From: Schistosoma haematobium
Lineage: Eukaryota > Platyhelminthes > Trematoda > Strigeidida > Schistosomatidae
Assembly: GCF_000699445.3 (NCBI RefSeq)
Contig: NC_067198.1
Span: 27,229,536-27,293,535 of the forward strand
Direction: 5' to 3'
Length of the DNA stretch: 64,000 bases
The first letter of the stretch is position 1; each line of letters begins with the position of its first letter. This document shows, one piece after another, positions 48,501-58,389 of the stretch. Both the position numbers and the translations under genes were made by a program. Under the pieces are notes generated by a model. That model was not told the origin of the DNA, did no database searches, and worked only from the letters and a program-made list of their open reading frames with translations.

Positions 48501-51500
48501 CATATTTTACAGCATGAAACATGTTAACAAAACACTGTGCAATTATTTCATATTTGATCTTCGTCTATGTGATCACTTTTATTGTTTGTATGAAACTTAT
48601 TTCCTAAACAATGGAAGTTTTGCTCAACCATTATTGAATGCTTTATTTCATAAGGTTAGTAGTAATTGTTTGTTTTATTAAATTTTAAATCAAGTAAACC
48701 ATTACAAATGATTGTTTAAAGTTGGTATTATCTCATTATGTATATTTTTGCAATATTTAGAAAAAAGTAACCAGATTGTTGTTGTCCCTGGTCTTAGGTT
48801 TTAATTGAACTCCTTAAGTATTACATTCTTCTCGACTTCTAGTGTCTTTGACTTGTAGTACATTTCACCGTAATTTGATCAATTCTAGACAGAATAGAAT
48901 AATCTAGGCATAAATTATATTCTGAAGATAAATTCTGGAACGACTGTACAGAGGTAAGAAACTCAATTGTTTATGTAATAAGTTACATGGGAAGCTTCTA
49001 GGGTATCCTAAAAATATCCAGTTTGAAAAGAAGCCAGTCGACATGTACAGAATACCTTCGTTCTAAACATGCAAGCTTATTCGTTTGATGAGGGATATAT
49101 CATATTTACATTTTGTAATACTGTATTTTGCTGAATTTCCTGGTGCTTTTCAAAATAAAAATTGTCCATAAATTCTACTGATCTATGAGTTATTCTCCAA
49201 TGTGTCTTCAACTAGTTTAGTATATAATCATTACATATCCATATCGATCAGACTTTTAAGTGGAACTATCTGTTTAATAAAATACCCTCAATTTGAAAAG
49301 TATATACTTAATCTAAATGAAATTGGCTTATATATGATTTATTCATTAAGCATGTAATTTTTTAATATTCATACATACTTTATTAAGTTCCGTCTGAAAA
49401 GCCGGATAAAATCTCCAGCTCTTGTGCAAGGCGTTTCATTCACAGCCGTTTGGATATATTTGTACCGAGTTATTAAGCTATGTCTGTTTTCTTATTGTTA
49501 AGCTCTTCATTCTGTATTTCGCTTTCGGTCACTTGTTTCCAGGGATGACAGTTGAAAATACTGTTGTGTTTGCTCTCCTTAAAATTAATGTAACGGTATT
49601 AAATTTGTTGTAAGTAACTCAGAAAATGTTAGTATTGACGAGGATCACGTTTGGAAAAATGGGAAATAATTCCATTTTTTCATTAATGTATCTTTGGTTT
49701 TGGTGCTTGGTTGAACATTAGCACATCTAGACGATGATCTTATAGAAACGAATGTAGAGCGTATTTATAATTTAGAATCAAGATTTTTCATACTGATATG
49801 TTTACACTAGTTATCGATAATATGCCTTTTTCTAATTTGAATTTTGAGCAGTATTTTTGAAATAGTAGGTTACCGTCTGATTGAATTCAGATTAATTCGT
49901 AGAGAAGCCCTTTTTAATGAATTATAACTATTTAGAAGTTAAGTTGTCACTAACTATAATTATTAGGACAGATTCCTGTAACGTGCATTCTGTTGGAATT
50001 AAGGAGCCAATGTTAGCCACTGGATTTGGAATAAGAATTTTCCCACTTCTCTTAATTTGATATTCCGTATACATCAATTGATTTTTAATATTTGACAACA
50101 TTTTGCTTTAGACAAAAACTAATTGGTCATGTAAATGCAATAAGTAGAACTCTTGATTGAAATCACAATGCAAGAAAGCGTTTTAGTGTTTAAAACGACA
50201 AATACTCTCTTATCAGGTTGAAGTGGAATCATGTACGGTGATTAGGATGTATGTAGGTTGTATTCAAGTGATGAATTCCCAAACAGTTGAAAACATATTT
50301 TCTATATTCTACTACTTATATAGAATGCAAATATAGATTTTCGTTATTTTTTCTAGGCTTCTGGAACAGTTTATGATCGTGCCAGCATATTTGATACACA
50401 TTATCTTCAACAGCTTTTAAAATCAGTCAGTTCAGAAATGTCAAATCAACAAATATTATCAAATTTTAATTCAGATCTTAATAATAGTGATAAACATGAC
50501 GATATTTCTGTTAATTCTCCACTGTTAAACACTACAAACTTGATTAAGAATTACTTAGATTTGATCTCCTTATCGTCAATATCAACAACAAAACAACTAT
50601 CAACTATTGATTCTTTAAATAATGATTTCGATGTAGAATCAAATCATTCTATAGCTGATAATAGTTCATCTATTATTGACCAATATGAATATATATCTTT
50701 TAAGAATTTACATTTAATGTATAATGCTCCATGGCCAATTAATCTTTGTTTTAATGTTAATATAATAAAAAAATACAATTGTATATTTCAACGTTTAATC
50801 CAATGTCAATTTGCTTTATGGGCATTGAATTCATGTATTATACAATTAAAAAATGATCATAATTATTGTTTAAATCATTTATTAAACTTAAGAAATATCT
50901 CTTCATCTTCGACTTTATCATCATCATCATCATCATCACCATCATCATTCATTACTCTATTTGATCAATTATCAAAATCATTTCATTGTATCTATTTATG
51001 GTTACATGAATTACATCAAGTTATTCATAGTTTAAATATGCATTTATCAAATCATGTTAATGCATGTTGGAGTAAATTTATGAAATATTTAGGATTATCT
51101 AATACATTTTATAATTTTATGTCCGAAGGTAATTCATTTAGAATGTATAAACATATCATAGAAAATATTATAGATAATGAAGAATCTATTAAAAGTGAAC
51201 AAATTAACAATTTGAATGTGTTGTTCAATGCACATGAAAATTATTTGAATGAAATTCTATCTGGGTAAATTTTCTTTTCTTTTTATTTCATTATTATTTG
51301 TGTATATTGAATTACGGGTTATGTAGAAATGTCTTCTGAATTTGATATATTGAAGTAAAAGTCGTTACAGTTCTGGTTCAAAATAAAGAAAGTTTAATTT
51401 AACGTTAATTATGTTTATAAGTGAACGTTCATAAACGAGTACTTCTTTTTTTATTGAATTTTAATTGATTAGTCGGTGTATACACTCCCTGTCTTCCCTT

Positions 51501-52803
51501 AAACTAAGAGATTAAAATCACTTCATATCTTTCTTTCTATGTACTAGACCATTCTTCCTGTACTATATCCTTATTGCAATCTTTCTTCTATATATTACCA
51601 CCTTTGACCTAACCACTCCTATGAATCCGGTGTTCATCTTGCTGTGCTAATTCGGTATGGCAACCTGGACCGATGCATATATGTACCTGGTCCTACGTTG
51701 TAGCTGACTGACTGATTAGTCGGTTTATTATGATATATATCATTCATTTCAACTTTTTTTTGCAGACTATATTACCACTTTTTCAATTTAAAAACACTTA
51801 TATTTAAATAATAAAGGAATGAATAGCTCAGAGATGAAGTCATAAGATAAAGGTTCGTGGACGATATAGGAACAAAGAAAAATAAACTCAAAAATTACAG
51901 TAGATAATATTAGCTTCAGTCTACTTTCTACAATCGTTGTTGCGTGAAACTTTTTTAAACAGAAACTGGATTCTTAGTTTGAATCTTAGCTGTATGTTCC
52001 CCTGAGTTGGTGATAGGCTGTTATCAGCATGAATGTATATAAATCTAAATCGTTAAAGCATTAATGTTGTGGACAGGCTGTTTGCCATTACTGTATAAAG
52101 AATGTAGGCTTTAAATCAGTTACTTATTTGTTTATAAGATTCACTTCAATGTCAAATTATGTAAATTCCCGTTTGTGAATCTCTGGGTCGTACTCTAACT
52201 GTTCATATTTCAGTGTTCGCTAATGTTTATGCTGATTAGTCTGTATTTCGTTTGCTAATCTTAACATTGGTTAAAATGACAGTACGACCTTATATTTCTA
52301 CCGCCTATGCTTTTGATACTGACTGTGTTTAAATGTGGCTACCTTTGTTTACATATGTGTATTTATGAAGTAGAATAGTAATAATGTTGTTCATATTTTA
52401 ATTTTCTTTTAGGCTTTTGCTGGATGTATCAGATAGTGAATTAAATTTACTTTTCCAAGGTTTGCTGACATGTGCACATCAGTTTCATCGTGCTTTATTA
52501 ACAGGAAGATGGAATGTTAAATCATCGCATCATCAGTTTAGTGATATTGATGGTACTCAACAACAGTTATTGAGTAATGAACAGATTAAGCATACAGAAT
52601 GGAGGCAGTTGTATGCGGTTCATGCAAGTTTTCGAAGTTACAGTCAATTTTTAAGACGTCGTGTTAATCGATTACTTGTTCATGATACTACTGATGGAGG
52701 TAGCAGTGTTAGAAGCGCTAGGTCAAAATTGGCACAGTTAACTATAATATTTGGTTTAAATGATTTTTATACTTCGACAAATGCTGAATTAAATATTAGT
52801 TGA
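27188..52803 (+). CDS. TUBGCP6: Gamma-tubulin complex component 6 (GCP6), 19 exons
   Basis: GCP6 is a Spc97/Spc98-family subunit of the gamma-tubulin ring complex, which nucleates microtubules at centrosomes and basal bodies. Nineteen GT-AG exons join with agreeing phases: 27188-27348, 27382-27527, 27603-27619, 27679-27725, 27907-28071, 29094-29378, 30135-30776, 32104-32286, 33577-33668, 36222-36400, 38245-38332, 39500-39692, 41849-42332, 44936-45101, 45628-45777, 47508-47667, 48513-48654, 50357-51264, 52413-52803. The product is about 1,532 residues. Order is N-terminal region, N-terminal GCP (GRIP1) domain, a long charged coiled-coil insert, then C-terminal GRIP2 domain; the insert between the two GRIP domains and the exon-17 block ([10 protein letters not shown]) separate GCP6 from GCP2-5. 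Exon 3 and the acceptors of exons 5 and 11 are least certain. Exon 1 has an in-frame stop upstream, supporting ATG 27,188. Confidence 0.9.
29094..30776 (+). CDS. TUBGCP6: GCP6 exons 6-7 (start of N-terminal GCP domain)
   Basis: Exon 6 (29094-29378) begins with an acidic segment and continues into a helical region. Exon 7 (30135-30776), 642 nt, contains the [14 protein letters not shown] block at the start of the GCP domain and ends in a [13 protein letters not shown] helix and a leucine-rich helix typical of the N-terminal Spc97/Spc98 repeat. Exon 7 joins exon 8 in phase, skipping the open but unrelated frames in intron 7. Confidence 0.88.
30777..32103 (+). other. GCP6 intron 7
   Basis: Contains an (ACT)n run near 31,471-31,490 and, at about 31,515-32,100, overlapping open frames in more than one phase (for example 31,582-31,845 and 31,928-32,290, the latter overlapping exon 8). 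No family is recognised and exons 7 and 8 join in phase without it. Confidence 0.5.
32104..36400 (+). CDS. TUBGCP6: GCP6 exons 8-10 (rest of N-terminal GCP domain)
   Basis: Exons 32104-32286, 33577-33668 and 36222-36400. They encode LLAYLMSKT, then the [25 protein letters not shown] segment, matching the conserved PY..fl..W...G...D..gEF signature of GCPs, followed by the FW...F block and the [12 protein letters not shown] helix (the family's GKsl.ll..l). This is the part of the protein that packs against neighbouring GCPs in the ring. Confidence 0.92.
34273..34690. repeat. Foldback element with 75-nt arms (GCP6 intron 9)
   Basis: 34,273-34,347 and 34,616-34,690 are reverse complements over 75 nt with two mismatches. 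They enclose 268 bp that begin exactly inside a hammerhead-type sequence (GAAAC at 34,357-34,361, cleavage triplet GTC at 34,366-34,368, then CAGTGCTTCCAGG). The 5' half of the ribozyme, including CTGANGA, is missing. The rest of the loop has no recognised content. Confidence 0.85.
35115..35292 (+). repeat. Three diverged tandem units of about 60 bp
   Basis: Three successive segments start with GGAT(T/G)GAGCTGTA and end in a TCTGG/TTCTCCTG-type block (near 35,116, 35,176 and 35,236). Divergence is high. Located in GCP6 intron 9. Confidence 0.6.
35712..35858 (-). repeat. Hammerhead-bearing repeat with 15-bp inverted ends
   Basis: The ends TAGTTGAGTTCATGA and TCATGAACTCAACTA are perfect inverted repeats. 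On the minus strand the unit contains a nearly complete type I hammerhead: stem I GCACTG/CAGTGC, core CTGAGGA (35,795-35,801), stem II, GAAAC (35,775-35,779) and cleavage triplet GTA (35,768-35,770). The core-proximal pair of stem II is mismatched, so activity is doubtful. Related units lie at 34,345 and 48,277. Confidence 0.7.
36951..37947 (+). mobile_element. 5'-truncated RTE-type LINE in GCP6 intron 10
   Basis: A 997-bp copy of the same family as 5794-7233, truncated within the reverse transcriptase. Flanking AGAAACTATTTT (36,939-36,950) and AGAAACCATTTC (37,948-37,959) match at 10 of 12 bases and are probably the aged target duplication. Its 182-codon frame (37,154-37,702) differs from the sister copy by a single residue and stops at the same place. 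Confidence 0.88.
38245..42332 (+). CDS. TUBGCP6: GCP6 exons 11-13 (coiled-coil insert)
   Basis: Exons 38245-38332, 39500-39692 and 41849-42332 encode a long highly charged helix rich in Glu, Lys, Arg, Ala and Gln, most of it coiled coil, followed by a polar, probably disordered stretch. GCP6 proteins carry such an insert between the two GRIP domains. The insert here is shorter than in vertebrates and no tandem repeat is seen. Confidence 0.85.
39753..39910 (+). repeat. tRNA-like SINE in GCP6 intron 12
   Basis: A stretch with a degenerate box B (GGTTACAAGTTTAAATCTC) preceded by a box-A-like segment, followed by an AT-rich body. It resembles a tRNA-derived SINE; no tRNA fold is intact. Confidence 0.4.
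40010..40150 (-). repeat. SM-alpha-like hammerhead SINE fragment, minus strand
   Basis: Read on the minus strand, GAAAC (plus 40,141-40,145) and the triplet GTC (plus 40,134-40,136) are followed by a CTGGATTTCA block and a tail shared with the plus-strand copy just to the right (ATCTAGTCTATATCAA). The 5' half of the ribozyme is too diverged to recognise securely. Confidence 0.55.
40187..40400 (+). repeat. SM-alpha-like SINE with hammerhead ribozyme core
   Basis: Box-A-like TAGTTAAGTAGG (40,220-40,231) and box-B-like GATTGAAGTCCCC (40,264-40,276) are followed by a hammerhead at about 40,292-40,360: CTGAAGA at 40,313-40,319, GAAA at 40,334-40,337, cleavage triplet ATC at 40,343-40,345. Schistosome alpha SINEs are known to carry such ribozymes. 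The inner part of stem I is disrupted and stem II has G-U pairs, so this copy is probably weak or dead. Confidence 0.75.
42333..44935 (+). other. GCP6 intron 13
   Basis: Holds the solo LTR at 43,703-44,061. The rest (42,333-43,702 and 44,062-44,935) has only short frames without motif. Confidence 0.6.
43703..44061 (-). repeat. Solo LTR in GCP6 intron 13
   Basis: 359 bp with inverted ends TGTTG/CAACA, related over its central part (TATA-box segment GGTATATAAAC and the following AGGCTGAGA block) to the repeat at 60,429-60,922. Flanks CATCT and CGTCT agree in four of five bases, consistent with an aged target duplication. Its internal region is absent. Confidence 0.7.
44936..47667 (+). CDS. TUBGCP6: GCP6 exons 14-16 (insert to GRIP2 linker)
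   Basis: Exons 44936-45101, 45628-45777 and 47508-47667. The first two are polar and probably disordered, with a charged [14 protein letters not shown] helix. The third ends with [18 protein letters not shown], matching the segment before the C-terminal domain in GCP6. Exon 15 follows a (TA)33 tract by about 55 bp. Confidence 0.82.
45507..45572. repeat. (TA)33 microsatellite
   Basis: 66 bases of uninterrupted TA in GCP6 intron 14, about 55 bp upstream of exon 15. Length is likely polymorphic and hard to assemble. Confidence 0.97.
48277..48422 (-). repeat. Hammerhead-type repeat with inverted ends (GCP6 intron 16)
   Basis: The ends form a 21-bp inverted repeat with one mismatch (AATCATGAACCGACCAATGTT against its partner near 48,402-48,422). 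Same family as 35,712-35,858, but the ribozyme core has lost three bases of CTGAGGA and its GAAAC is changed. A box-B-like GGTTCGAGTCC is visible on the minus strand. Confidence 0.65.
48513..52803 (+). CDS. TUBGCP6: GCP6 exons 17-19 (C-terminal GRIP2 domain)
   Basis: Exons 48513-48654, 50357-51264 and 52413-52803. The GRIP2 domain of this family binds gamma-tubulin. Visible blocks are [25 protein letters not shown], the [12 protein letters not shown] signature followed by [10 protein letters not shown], the [10 protein letters not shown] helix, and near the end a [15 protein letters not shown] segment. Exon 18 also holds an Asn/Ser-rich insertion and a serine run coded by a TCA repeat near 50,920-50,945. 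The stop is TGA 52,801-52,803. Confidence 0.93.
51466..51724 (+). mobile_element. RTE LINE 3' tail with 12-bp target duplication (GCP6 intron 18)
   Basis: 51,478-51,712 matches the last coding codons and 3' UTR of the element at 57,072-60,179, ending in the same CTGACTGA repeat. It is flanked by TGATTAGTCGGT at 51,466-51,477 and 51,713-51,724. A severely 5'-truncated insertion. Confidence 0.9.
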
Positions 52804-53862
52804 TTGTTTCTTGCTTTTCTCTCTATATTTTAATTCTACAAAAAATAATTTATTCGACAGTGAACAGGAACTTTTCTGTAAAATTTTATTTCTATTCTAA
52901 ACTTTATTATTTTTTTATATTTGACCTTTATATTACATTTAGGAGATCCAACACACTTGCATACAAGCAAAACATCAAATTACCTTGTTATATTATAGTA
53001 TGAAATTATAAATAATTTTGTTCGCTCTTTAAATTAATGCATTTGTTCTCGTTTATTGATTTCCAGTGTGTGATCTTTGGAATAGACTCACTGTCGATTC
53101 AAGTAACTTGTATGAAGTTTATTTGTTTGACATTTAATGACATTGTAATCATGCACCTATTTTAAACCTTATAATGTTTAATGTTTCATATAGTCATTCA
53201 TAGTTGTCTGCATAATGAGGCACTTAAAGTCTTAGTTAAATTAAGAATTAGTAAGTGTCAAAGACAGAGCATTCTCAATAATGACTGCTACTTTCACTTA
53301 TGAAATATTGTGGCATCTAAAATTTTGAGTTAACATCTTGGTCATTTTAACACTTATTAATACCCTCATTGTAAATTAATAGATTTTGAGTATCTGTAAA
53401 ACTTTGAGCAACCTTTTACAGATAGAGATCTTTCTCATTGTTATAGTTGTCTTGCTGCGGTGACCAAAAACATTAGTTTCTTTATTATTGTTATTACTTA
53501 GGATTCATGTTCAGACACCTAAATCATTTAGAGAATGATGATAAGACCCTTAAACTATTTGTAATTAAGATAACACAGCTTGAATAATTGGCTTTTTATA
53601 TCGAAAATACCTGTATATTATTGTAAAGTCATCGATCTTACGTTTTACTGATGTCAAAACTTTGATAGTGAATATTGAAATAGTCCTTCGAAAATTCTGT
53701 CCCAAAGTTCCCGTTCGTCGTATGAAATTTGAATAAATTCAACTTTCAGTTTATTTTGTCGAAGTCTCCTTAACACATTCATTTTAAGTTTGTTTTATGT
53801 TGTATAAGAACCTACAATGTAGAAATTGTTCCAGCTGATAACGTCAAGTTTATGAATAGTAT
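52804..53862 (+). other. GCP6 3' UTR and downstream sequence
   Basis: AT-rich, no gene seen. An AATAAA lies at 53,732-53,737 but is far from the stop; the true poly(A) site cannot be chosen. Confidence 0.5.
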
Positions 53863-54134
53863 TGTAGTGAACGAGGACTCAGGCGGCAAAGATCAATTTA
53901 TTACTTAATGCTAGAGTGTCTTCGTAAATTATGGAAACCATTTATTCAATACTTCATTTGCACATCTATCATTTGTCTCTCACAAATTTCATCGTTTCTT
54001 CACTCCTGTTGTTATTACAATTACTCTGTTTACGTTCCTGTTTTCTTCAGCTCAACCTTCTACTTCCGGGCATGCCTCTTCTGATTGGCGTTACATACTA
54101 CATGTGTCTGTCAATATAAGTAGCATACACCACA
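53863..54134 (+). repeat. Solo LTR with GTAT duplication
   Basis: 272 bp from TGTAGTG to CACCACA (inverted ends, six of seven bases pair), flanked by GTAT at 53,859-53,862 and 54,135-54,138. Size and four-base duplication resemble a gypsy LTR, but the sequence differs from the 267-bp LTR of the nested element. Confidence 0.65.
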
Positions 54135-54667
54135 GTATTACAAATTGCATACACTTATTATTTTAAGAATTTTTAAAATTGCTGTAACTGTTTCACAAAA
54201 TATTTTTGTTAGCTATGTGAAATAAGTGAAGCAATCATTATAGTTTAAGACCTGATAAAAATAAAAGATTTGATAATAATTATAATAAATTTTGTATGCA
54301 AAAGTCCGTGTCCATTTTATAAATTAGGAAAATGGATTATTGTATGCATTAAGAGAGGGTTGCTTAAAATGTCGTATTACCTTCATGAAGTTGACGCTCT
54401 AATGAACACTAGCAACAATTCTGGCCCATAAGGTTTATGCAGTAAAATTAGAGTAATTTCATTAATAACCGTAAGAATTTTACTTGGTATTATTATAATA
54501 TTAATGTAGTAATATTCCAAATGAATCAACTGACAAGTATTCGTTACTTCTTTGCTTCCATCAATGTTTTGTTTATTTATAAGGAAAAATTGATTTCTTA
54601 TAGTAGTTTTTTCAATCTTCATTCAAGTCTGATGCAACAAATGTTTGTTTGATTATTTGCAGCTCTT

Positions 54668-55765
54668 TTAAATTTCTTTTTCAGAACGTTTATGCCTTTT
54701 ATGATGCCTTGAGTAATAATGATAACTATTCTGTCTATATGATAGACTATGTAGATTTGATACTTGACCACTATCTTTAAACAACGCTTGTTCAGTTGTT
54801 AAATACAACGGTTTATTAAATTTCATTAAGCGTTGTTTTGATTGATAACGTTTATTTCGTTTTTTGTGTGAAATCGGTGCTAACGAATTCTGTTCCCTAG
54901 TACCAGATAATTTACCATGTGATTCACCAGTTCCTTTGAATTGAAATTCTAGTAGCGGTTTTTGCTTCTCATTATTTTTGTCATCCTTGTGGTCATTATC
55001 TACTAGTTGTGTTTTCATTTTGGACGAACCAACCTCTTTTATACTGTTAGGATTCTCCTGACCTTCATTTTGGTCGTTACCATCTTCATTGTAGCACACA
55101 AGAGAATTCCATTCTTCGCAAGGATAAGATTTTATTTTTTGATACTTTGCAGCTTGTTTCATTGCAACACGAACTCTAGATATGTATTCGTTTATCCAAC
55201 CTTGGCTTTCAATTTCTTGAAGCTGGATTTTTTCATCAATTGATTCTGTATTAGTTTCATTCGATACTTTATCGTTTACAGTTGTAATTGTTAGTAACTT
55301 TCTCATATGATAGGGTAGGCAGGTAAGAACAGGGTCTATTAAATCTTCTTTCTGTTGTCCTTCTGTAACGTTTGAAGTATCTTCTTTACATTGTTCGTGG
55401 GATTGTTTTGATCGTTTAAGATTGATGTCTTCCGGTTTGTTTTCAGTTGATACTGGACGATAATGTTTATCTGTAAATTTTTTCCATTCTCTTGCAATTT
55501 TCATTTTATAATATAAACAGTTGATACTTTCAACAAGATTCATTAAAATATAAAATATCAAAAGTAATATCACCGGTAGTAAATATGACAGAAACGAGTA
55601 ATTTTCTAAATAATATTTTAAATAAATTAATGGATAATTTATGATCAATGTCCATTTTGATATTGGTACACCACGTAGATCATAATCATAATCTTTTGCA
55701 TATTCATTTATATCTTTATATGTTGGATCAATAATGTGGATAGGAAATAATGACTTGGTTGACAT
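54668..55765 (-). CDS. Unknown single-pass membrane protein, 365 residues
   Basis: An uninterrupted 365-codon frame, convergent with GCP6. ATG 55,765 has an in-frame stop three codons upstream, so the start is credible, and no intron is needed. One hydrophobic helix at about residues 58-78 (SFLSYLLPVILLLIFYILMN) is followed by a basic segment, then a polar, Asp/Glu/Asn/Lys-rich region without clear folds, and a very basic His-rich tail (HHKRHKRSEK). With no signal peptide the helix could be a signal anchor. The long tail looks intrinsically disordered. I recognise no family. Single-exon structure is unusual next to the 19-exon GCP6. Confidence 0.75.
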   Translation of the reverse strand: MSTKSLFPIHIIDPTYKDINEYAKDYDYDLRGVPISKWTLIINYPLIYLKYYLENYSFLSYLLPVILLLIFYILMNLVESINCLYYKMKIAREWKKFTDKHYRPVSTENKPEDINLKRSKQSHEQCKEDTSNVTEGQQKEDLIDPVLTCLPYHMRKLLTITTVNDKVSNETNTESIDEKIQLQEIESQGWINEYISRVRVAMKQAAKYQKIKSYPCEEWNSLVCYNEDGNDQNEGQENPNSIKEVGSSKMKTQLVDNDHKDDKNNEKQKPLLEFQFKGTGESHGKLSGTREQNSLAPISHKKRNKRYQSKQRLMKFNKPLYLTTEQALFKDSGQVSNLHSLSYRQNSYHYYSRHHKRHKRSEKEI

Positions 55766-56865
55766 AAATTGTTAATTTTATGCATCCGTGTAACGAAAGT
55801 ACAATTCTTTGTGGATCAGTTTATTTAATACTTACTAAGTATTATACATAGCAGTAGATTTTATTGATAGAAATTTTATTTCAAACTTAGTCACATTACA
55901 TTTTCAAGGTCATGAGATGTGATACATTTCATTATATTAGATGATATTGGTCAACAAAAAATATGTTGGTTAACTGTTAGAAAAGTATTGGTTGAGTTGA
56001 AGCATGAATTCAGGGATTATATTGACTTGTATGAAGATTTAATACAGCTATCAGTAAATTAAAATTCAAGCAGCTTAATATAATCACCTCAGACATTTGA
56101 GAAGGTTAACAAAAGATGGCTTTTTCAAGGGTGTAGATTATTCATAGTAGCAACACGTTAGCAAGCTAAATTTAAAATGACTAAACATCTACATTCTAAT
56201 TTCATGTGCTGTAGTATCGATATGGACTAAAAAGGATATAATTAAATGTTGTACCCTTCTTGCACCATAGGCCACCGACCAAGGAATCCTAACAACTCTG
56301 TCTTGGGCTCTCTCTTTTAGGTATACACATCCAGTTCCTAGGGCCTCTTTCTTTGCCATCAGGACTTCAATTTGGAATCTCTCTGATAATCCACTTTGTT
56401 GGCTTCTGCGATGTGTGTCTGAAATAGCTCTCGGTTTTCCACCTTTAACTTGCCTTAGACGAATATCTACACTAGATGCCCTCTCAGTGTCCATTGTACA
56501 AAACTTCAACACAATTCAGATCAAGAGCACGTGACAAGCCTGACTAGAACTCGAGTATGTTGCAGCGTCAGAAATAATAATAGGGGTAGGAAAATATGTA
56601 GCGCATCTAGTACCTGTCACACTATCTACTAGTCCGATTAGGTAAATAACCAGTCATTATTTTTCTTACCCACACATCAGTATCCCTCCTAAAGGCTTCG
56701 CATGATGGTGAAGATCTTTTCACGTATTTCATAATATCGACGATCCTACCGTACCTTTCATTCACAAAGTCGCATACTGCCTCATAATCAAGGAGCTTAA
56801 TACGAACTGATGAATTATGTTTAGTCGATTGTACAGCGTTGCAGTTTTGTCCGTACATGATCAAT
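55766..56865. other. Intergenic region with two small minus-strand frames
   Basis: Frames 56512-56189 (107 codons) and 56864-56622 (80 codons) on the minus strand have somewhat balanced composition, unlike the AT-rich surroundings, and lie just before a minus-strand RT remnant. They may be relics of the same retroelement, but no motif was recognised. Confidence 0.35.
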
Positions 56866-57010
56866 TGCTACGAAAGCCAGCTTGTTTACCTTGAAGATGT
56901 ATCTACTGAATGATTTGTTCGGTTCAGTAACACCGCTGAAAACTTTACTTGGTGCTGACAGTAGTGTGATTCCTCTGTAGTTCTCACACTTACTACGATC
57001 TTTATTCCAT
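56866..57010 (-). mobile_element. RTE-type reverse transcriptase remnant
   Basis: On the minus strand an ENYRGITLLS block and following residues match the LINE RT region also seen at 7,040-7,110. Only about 145 bp are recognisable. Confidence 0.65.
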
Positions 57011-57013
57011 TTG

Positions 57014-57071
57014 TGTTATGTCGCGATAAGCATAATGAATGGCAACTTTGGGGATCCATTTATGGACCAAT
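57014..57071 (+). repeat. LTR fragment, left piece (interrupted by RTE)
   Basis: Starts TGTTATGTCGCGATAAG and matches the first bases of the repeat at 60,429. The match continues at 60,180-60,231 on the other side of the RTE insertion, then stops, so the host LTR was already truncated. Confidence 0.65.
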
Positions 57072-58389
57072 CCCGACCGTTGTTGCTACCTTGACGTGGT
57101 GGTCGGGCTTGCCTATCGTGATGAAGCAACCGAGCTATACTGGCTGGAACAACTGTTCCTCAAGGTCCTACCACGTCAGAAAGGTCGGTTGAAGAGCGGT
57201 AAGACTAAAAGCAACAAACCCAAGGTCCGAAGGCGAAGTCGTACTGCTTACTGTACAGAGGTGTGACAGCAGTAAGGTGTTTCCTTCAGACAACCAGCAT
57301 GACAGCGATGCTGCCTTCCCACAAGGAGGGGTGAGGTTAGAAAAGGTCGACCCTAAAAATGCACACCTCGCCTTATCTCACGGATATCCGTCTCCGGCGG
57401 TAGGGTCTCAACAAGTACGTAGCTAACATAAAAATTGCCCATGAAAAGGTCGTGTGACCGACCTCAGGCAGTTGTCCCTTGGGCACTGCGGTCACGCTCT
57501 CAGGTCACTAAGACCACCTCTAATCCAATTTCCTTTTCAGGTACCTCCAGAACAACCCTTCCACGGTGTGGGCAACCGGAAAGTGATAACCACCCTCATA
57601 TCTCTAACAGCACTCAAGACCACTGTATTCATAATCAACCTTCCTCTTCAATTCCTATTATTCCTCCTACATCGACTTCAAACTCTAAACTTCTTTTTTC
57701 GGCTTCCCCCTCAAGTGTCACCATAGCTGACGATTCTAATGCTCAAAACACTGTCCCAGGTCTACTGAAACCTCGCTCCACACTACACATTGGAGCCTTC
57801 AACGTACGCACCCTATGTCAAATCGGTCAACAGGCTTCCTAGGTAGTTTAAACCAACCAGAAAGGCATTTAGGTGGGTGTTTTAGTATACCGGCTCAGCG
57901 AACAGATAATGGTGATCGTCTGCTGCAACTGTGCTCAGACAATCGTTTATTTTTAGCAAACACAAATTTTAAGCACCAAACCAACGATGGACTCAAATAG
58001 ACCATATTGCCATCAGTCATCGTTGGAGAGGGTCGGTAGAAGATTGTCGCTCATTCTGGAGTACCTGCTTGGACTCTGACCATGCCCTAATACGGGTACG
58101 CATCTGCTTGCGCCTCACTGGACGCAAAACAGCCACATTAAAAAGACCCATTAGAACTGAATTGAGTAGCGGGAACACAAGACAGCTTTACAGACTAATA
58201 AAAGAAACTGAAATTAATAAGTTGAGTGTAAGTCAGACTATTTCGGAAAAAGACGACACCCTCATCTGCTCTCAGTCCAGACGTTTAGAACGATGGGCGG
58301 AACATTTTAGGGAACAGTTCAGCTGACGTTCAGCTACTCTACAACTACCCTCCATTCCCAGACAGTGTGAATGGAACATTGAAGTAGGT

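Noticed and set aside
55007..55243. 78-codon plus-strand frame
   Set aside because: Antisense shadow of the 365-codon gene.
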